IMG/VR virus record: IMGVR_UViG_3300035698_001799
Span: 1 to 33,246 of that record
Reading direction: 5' to 3' (one strand)
Source of the DNA: a virus
DNA length: 33,246 bases
Shown: positions 30,397 through 33,246 of the stretch, in pieces
Numbering within the stretch: position 1 is the first letter of the stretch
Layout of the letters: each line of letters begins with the position of its first letter
The notes under the pieces: generated by a model
Told to the model about the DNA's origin: nothing
The model's database searches: none
The model's input: only the letters and a program-made list of their open reading frames with translations
Program-made: the position numbers and the translations under genes

Positions 30397-30842
30397 ACAA
30401 TTACAATAAATTAATAGATGCGATCTTAACAGAAGAGATTGAATATTCTACTGAAGCAGGATTTAAAACTACAAAGGACGCCCCTATTTTTAATATCTAC
30501 GGTGCTGGAAAGCAGTTTAGGATCCGAGACAATTCTATTTTATTTGAAATTGTTAAGATGGTAAAGGATGTATTAGACAAACATTTTTATAGGGATCAGA
30601 TAATTTATGATATTGATATTAAATATGATGTATTAGAGATGAAATTTGTTATGTCGAGGGGTGAGTATAAAGCAGAAGCATTTGTAGAGGGTATAGCGGA
30701 TTGGATTAGAAATAAGATGTTTAAAAAATATGATGACAAATCTTTTATAATAAAACAAAAAATCGGGAAACTTGATCATTCTACAGGTCCAAAGACTGTA
30801 GTAACTGTTGAAATAAGAGAATCTCAGGAGGACGATGATTAA
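30393..30842 (+). CDS. Unknown 149-residue protein
   Basis: The ATG overlaps the UvsW stop by 4 bases. The protein is mixed alpha/beta, with MNNYNKLIDAILTEEIEYS at the start and an acidic tail (EIRESQEDDD). There is no recognisable family, signal peptide or membrane segment. The tail codons contain AGGAGGACG, which serves the next gene. Confidence 0.75.
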   Translation: MNNYNKLIDAILTEEIEYSTEAGFKTTKDAPIFNIYGAGKQFRIRDNSILFEIVKMVKDVLDKHFYRDQIIYDIDIKYDVLEMKFVMSRGEYKAEAFVEGIADWIRNKMFKKYDDKSFIIKQKIGKLDHSTGPKTVVTVEIRESQEDDD

Positions 30843-31594
30843 TGAACTTGGATTTTTTAAAAACTATATTTAGTAAGGTGGGCCCATTGGAATGGTGGCA
30901 GGCTCTTATAATTGTTTTTGTTATTATAGTTACCATCTTTGTTGGTAAATATTGGCAGAATGTTATTGGTTGGTTTGGTACATGGTTCACAGGAAACAAA
31001 AGAAGTTGTTCTGATTGTATTATGATAATTTTTGGTAAGAGAGAAATATATGAAACGAAGAAAAGAGAATTAGATAAGACATTAAAGAGACAAATGAATT
31101 TTGCAGAACAGAAATTGCTTACATTACAATCGAAGATGATTAATTATTATAGCGATAAATTATATGCATTAACTTCATTAGATGTAGTGAATGATAATCA
31201 GATCGTTGAGTTTAGAATGTTTTCTCATTTAATACATACGACGTTGCATATTTTAATTAAAGATGAAATACGAAGGTCGTTTAAAGAGAACGGTTTTGAT
31301 GATCTGACAGATTCTGAATTTAATACATATTTAAAAGATAAGCATAGTACTTTGTTTTCAGTATTAAAGCAGCAGATTGTAAATTTATATCCGCCGCCTG
31401 GTTCTAAAATGATCATCCCAATGGATAGTGTGAATAAATATTTGAATAGCATTAAGGATGACATAAGAGAGATGGTGAGTGAGATATTTATTGAAGCAAA
31501 AGAAATTAAATTAGACGATCTTAAGAAGTTGGAAACCTTAAAAAAATCATTTACAAAGGATATGGAAAATTTTGTTACTAAACATGAGAATTAA
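30842..31594 (+). CDS. Unknown single-pass membrane protein
   Basis: The 250-residue protein has one strong hydrophobic helix near residues 18-38 (WWQALIIVFVIIVTIFVGKY), then a short CSDC motif, and a long charged helical domain (residues 60-250) with coiled-coil potential. No signal-peptidase site is obvious, so it is likely anchored in the inner membrane with the bulk on one side. A TAATG overlap links it to the upstream gene. Function is unknown. Confidence 0.75.
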   Translation: MNLDFLKTIFSKVGPLEWWQALIIVFVIIVTIFVGKYWQNVIGWFGTWFTGNKRSCSDCIMIIFGKREIYETKKRELDKTLKRQMNFAEQKLLTLQSKMINYYSDKLYALTSLDVVNDNQIVEFRMFSHLIHTTLHILIKDEIRRSFKENGFDDLTDSEFNTYLKDKHSTLFSVLKQQIVNLYPPPGSKMIIPMDSVNKYLNSIKDDIREMVSEIFIEAKEIKLDDLKKLETLKKSFTKDMENFVTKHEN

Positions 31595-31596
31595 AA

Positions 31597-31604
31597 TATA
31601 AATA
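31597..31604 (+). promoter_or_regulatory. T4-type late promoter upstream of the 74-residue ORF
   Basis: TATAAATA immediately follows the membrane protein stop and precedes the next ATG by 18 bases, with TAGGAG as ribosome binding site. This is the start of what looks like a late gene block. Confidence 0.65.
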
Positions 31605-31622
31605 AGTTTATAGGAGAATGTT

Positions 31623-31847
31623 ATGGACACAGATAAAGTAAAAGATAAGTTTGCAAAGATGTTGAGCGAAACAAAAAATAGTGGTTTGGAGTCGATTATT
31701 AAGGATTTGGTTTTTGATAACGCCAAAGAAGTTGATTGGGACCGGGTTAATGAATCGATGGAAAAACATTTAACAGAAGAAAATACAGTTATAAAAGAAT
31801 CAGAGGGATCTTTGTTTGTTAAAAGGGCAGCCGATTTTATAATGTAG
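31623..31847 (+). CDS. Unknown 74-residue protein
   Basis: A small, mostly helical acidic protein (MDTDKVKDKFAKMLSETKN at the start, FVKRAADFIM at the end). It has a late promoter and a good ribosome binding site (AGGAGAATGTTATG). No family is recognised; position at the head of a late block hints at a virion or morphogenesis role. Confidence 0.7.
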   Translation: MDTDKVKDKFAKMLSETKNSGLESIIKDLVFDNAKEVDWDRVNESMEKHLTEENTVIKESEGSLFVKRAADFIM

Positions 31848-31857
31848 GAGATGTGTA

Positions 31858-32238
31858 ATGGGATTTTTAAATTATTTAGATGAATATGAAATAGATATAG
31901 ACGAGGATCTTGTTGATAAAGAAACTAAGATTTATAGAAAAAAGAAAATAGTTACTAAAGAAGCTTGTGTATCTAAAAAGAAACCCAAGAAATTTATTAA
32001 GAAGCAAATTGTTAAAGAATCTATATCTAAGAAAAAAAAACCAGTGGTTAGAAACGCTATCAAAATATCAGATTATACAGACCATGCATCTTCTATATTG
32101 GGTGGTATGTCTGATGATTGTGAAATTGTAATGGAAGCTACAGCGCAAGCTCAAGCACCACAACAACCAGCACAACAAACAAATGATATTGAGACAACGT
32201 CGCGTGGTGTTACTAATCATGCAAATTCTATTCTTTAA
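31858..32238 (+). CDS. Unknown Lys-rich protein with repeated HA[SN]SIL motif
   Basis: The 126-residue protein has an acidic start (YLDEYEIDIDEDLVDKE), a very Lys-rich middle (residues 35-68), and two copies of a short motif, TDHASSIL and TNHANSIL; the second forms the exact C-terminus. Between them is an Ala/Gln/Pro-rich linker (AQAQAPQQPAQQ). Low complexity and charge blocks recall prohead core proteins, but I cannot assign it. The ribosome binding site GTAGGAGATG lies before the ATG. Confidence 0.7.
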   Translation: MGFLNYLDEYEIDIDEDLVDKETKIYRKKKIVTKEACVSKKKPKKFIKKQIVKESISKKKKPVVRNAIKISDYTDHASSILGGMSDDCEIVMEATAQAQAPQQPAQQTNDIETTSRGVTNHANSIL

Positions 32239-32247
32239 GGATATGAT

Positions 32248-32667
32248 ATGGCAGTAACCGCGTTTAATAAAGCAAAGTATTTAATTATTAGTCAAGAGCT
32301 CGATCTTTTGACAGATGATATGTACATATTATTGACTAGTGGTTATACACCAGACATTGACAATCATGATTTTGTATCTGATGTTAGTGCATACGAAGTC
32401 ACCGGTGGAAGTTATGTCAGAAAGTTGTTGGCAGGAAAAACATTAACAAGAGATGATGTTAATAATTGGACCAAATTTGAAGCGGATGATTTGACATGGA
32501 TCAATATTAATGTTATTACTGATGGGGCCATTCTTTATAAAGATGTTAGCTCAACAGATAATTTATCACCACTTGTTGCGTATATAAGTTTTACTCAAAA
32601 GTCTCCGAGTAATACTCAGTTTAAAATAAATTGGAGCGATGAACAAGGTTTAATCTATTTAATGTAA
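32248..32667 (+). CDS. Putative virion protein, paralogue A
   Basis: The 139-residue beta-rich protein belongs with the next ORF. Shared features are a central FEADDLTWININ segment, GAILYKD, LVAYISF, and a C-terminal FKINWSDEQGLIYL. Small proteins of this pattern are common in tailed phages near structural genes and are usually annotated as virion or structural proteins of unknown role. SD AAGGATATG precedes the start. Function is inferred. Confidence 0.75.
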   Translation: MAVTAFNKAKYLIISQELDLLTDDMYILLTSGYTPDIDNHDFVSDVSAYEVTGGSYVRKLLAGKTLTRDDVNNWTKFEADDLTWININVITDGAILYKDVSSTDNLSPLVAYISFTQKSPSNTQFKINWSDEQGLIYLM

Positions 32668-32679
32668 GAGAGGAATATT

Positions 32680-33117
32680 ATGGCAAGTTTTGTATTTAAT
32701 ACTTTTAAGACGGAAACACTTAAAGGCGAACACAATTTGAGTGCTGCCGCAGATGGAACATATACAGTTAGTTTGGTTAATACATCAGCATTTGTAGTTT
32801 CTGAAGCAGATGAAAATGCACTTTGGCAATCAGTATCCGCAACATGGGATATATCTCTGGATTCAAGTTTTAGTGCTGTTAGTTATACTAATAGAGGATT
32901 GTCTGGATGTACTGTCGTTAGTGGCACCAATGAAGCACAATGGGACGCCGATGATATAACATGGGCATCTTCTTCTATTGATGCCAGAGGGGCTGTTATA
33001 TGGAAGACAGCAACAGGTAATCTAATATGCGCAATTGATTTCGCGGCTATAAAGACATCATCTAATGGAGATTTTTCCCTGGTTTGGAACGCAGAGGGTA
33101 TTATAAATCTAGCTTAA
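32680..33117 (+). CDS. Putative virion protein, paralogue B
   Basis: The 145-residue protein repeats the plan of the previous ORF: WDADDITWASSS, ARGAVIWK, LICAIDF and a final FSLVWNAEGIINLA. It is the better match to the common phage virion-protein pattern. It is rich in Ser, Thr and Ala with alternating hydrophobics, as expected for a beta sandwich. It has its own AGAGAGGA ribosome binding site and is followed by a terminator-like hairpin. Confidence 0.78.
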   Translation: MASFVFNTFKTETLKGEHNLSAAADGTYTVSLVNTSAFVVSEADENALWQSVSATWDISLDSSFSAVSYTNRGLSGCTVVSGTNEAQWDADDITWASSSIDARGAVIWKTATGNLICAIDFAAIKTSSNGDFSLVWNAEGIINLA

Positions 33118-33121
33118 TTAA

Positions 33122-33148
33122 GGGCGGACATGTTCCGTCCCTTTCTTT
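33122..33148 (+). terminator. Probable intrinsic terminator
   Basis: GGGCGGA pairs with TCCGTCCC (one bulged T) and is followed by TTTCTTT, 4 bases after the stop of the second virion-protein gene. Confidence 0.6.
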
Positions 33149-33169
33149 ATAACTTCAGTTTCTAATAAT

Positions 33170-33177
33170 TATAAATA
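33170..33177 (+). promoter_or_regulatory. T4-type late promoter between two terminators
   Basis: TATAAATA lies 50 bases upstream of the last ATG in the window. The expected start (about 6-7 bases downstream) falls in the left arm of the terminator hairpin at 33182. Confidence 0.6.
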
Positions 33178-33181
33178 TGAT

Positions 33182-33205
33182 CGGGTACATTGTGCCCGGT
33201 TTTTT
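33182..33205 (+). terminator. Intrinsic terminator
   Basis: CGGGTA and TGCCCG pair (one G-U) around a 5-base loop, and a run of six T follows. It would stop transcripts arriving from the left. Confidence 0.75.
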
Positions 33206-33226
33206 GTGTATGCGCGGAGATGTTAT

Positions 33227-33246
33227 ATGGCAGATGATATTGTTAA
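33227..33246 (+). CDS. 5' end of an unidentified late gene (partial)
   Basis: ATG 33227 follows GGAGA at a good distance and opens MADDIV before the window ends. It is preceded by a late promoter and is presumably another late gene. Confidence 0.5.

Overview
This window is part of the chromosome of a T4-like tailed phage (myovirus). It is AT-rich, has almost no intergenic space, and uses ATGA/TAATG stop-start overlaps throughout. The replication, recombination and late-transcription genes have recognisable T4 counterparts: gp43 polymerase, gp41 helicase, gp59 loader, gp61 primase, gp32, RNase H, UvsX, UvsY, UvsW, gp46/gp47, gp33 and gp55, plus gp4. It departs from T4 in several ways. It has a class II (adenosylcobalamin) ribonucleotide reductase, a RuvC-like resolvase, a ClpP-like protease, a DHH phosphoesterase, a glycosyltransferase and a beta-class DNA methyltransferase. 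The host is bacterial and uses sigma-70-type promoters. I see no tRNA, rRNA or CRISPR array.

Layout. Positions 1-25.5 kb are transcribed leftward. In transcription order they carry gp46, gp55, gp47, a cluster of small unknown ORFs, a GIY-YIG homing endonuclease, a glycosyltransferase, a DHH protein, DNA polymerase, UvsX, split helicase gp41, gp33, gp59, gp32, primase, RuvC, RNase H, gp4, NrdJ, the ClpP-like protease, an unknown protein and the methyltransferase. At 25.53-25.97 kb a divergent control region holds two back-to-back sigma-70-like promoters and an array of CTTAAG palindromes spaced about one helical turn apart. From 25.97 kb to the right end, genes run rightward: UvsY, a fragmented UvsW, unknown proteins, and two small related proteins that look like virion components. 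T4-type late promoters (TATAAATA) precede several of the rightward genes and all the homing endonucleases.

The most striking property is the load of protein-splicing and homing elements, placed in the most conserved motifs of the DNA metabolism genes. NrdJ has a LAGLIDADG intein at its active-site NPC motif, with an Arg where the terminal Asn should be. Polymerase has a LAGLIDADG intein in motif B, ending in Gln. Helicase gp41 is cut in its Walker A motif by a split intein whose N-part is only 15 residues. UvsW is cut in its DE|CH box by a conventionally split intein with a PD-(D/E)XK-type homing endonuclease gene between the halves, and is broken again near motif V by an HNH endonuclease gene. 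Two regulatory observations also stand out. The ClpP-like protein needs a -1 frameshift at a canonical T TTT TTA heptamer to be full length. One homing endonuclease start codon lies in a hairpin whose left arm overlaps the start of late transcription, an arrangement reminiscent of T4 I-TevI.

All calls come from reading motifs, gene order and sequence patterns by eye; no database search was run.
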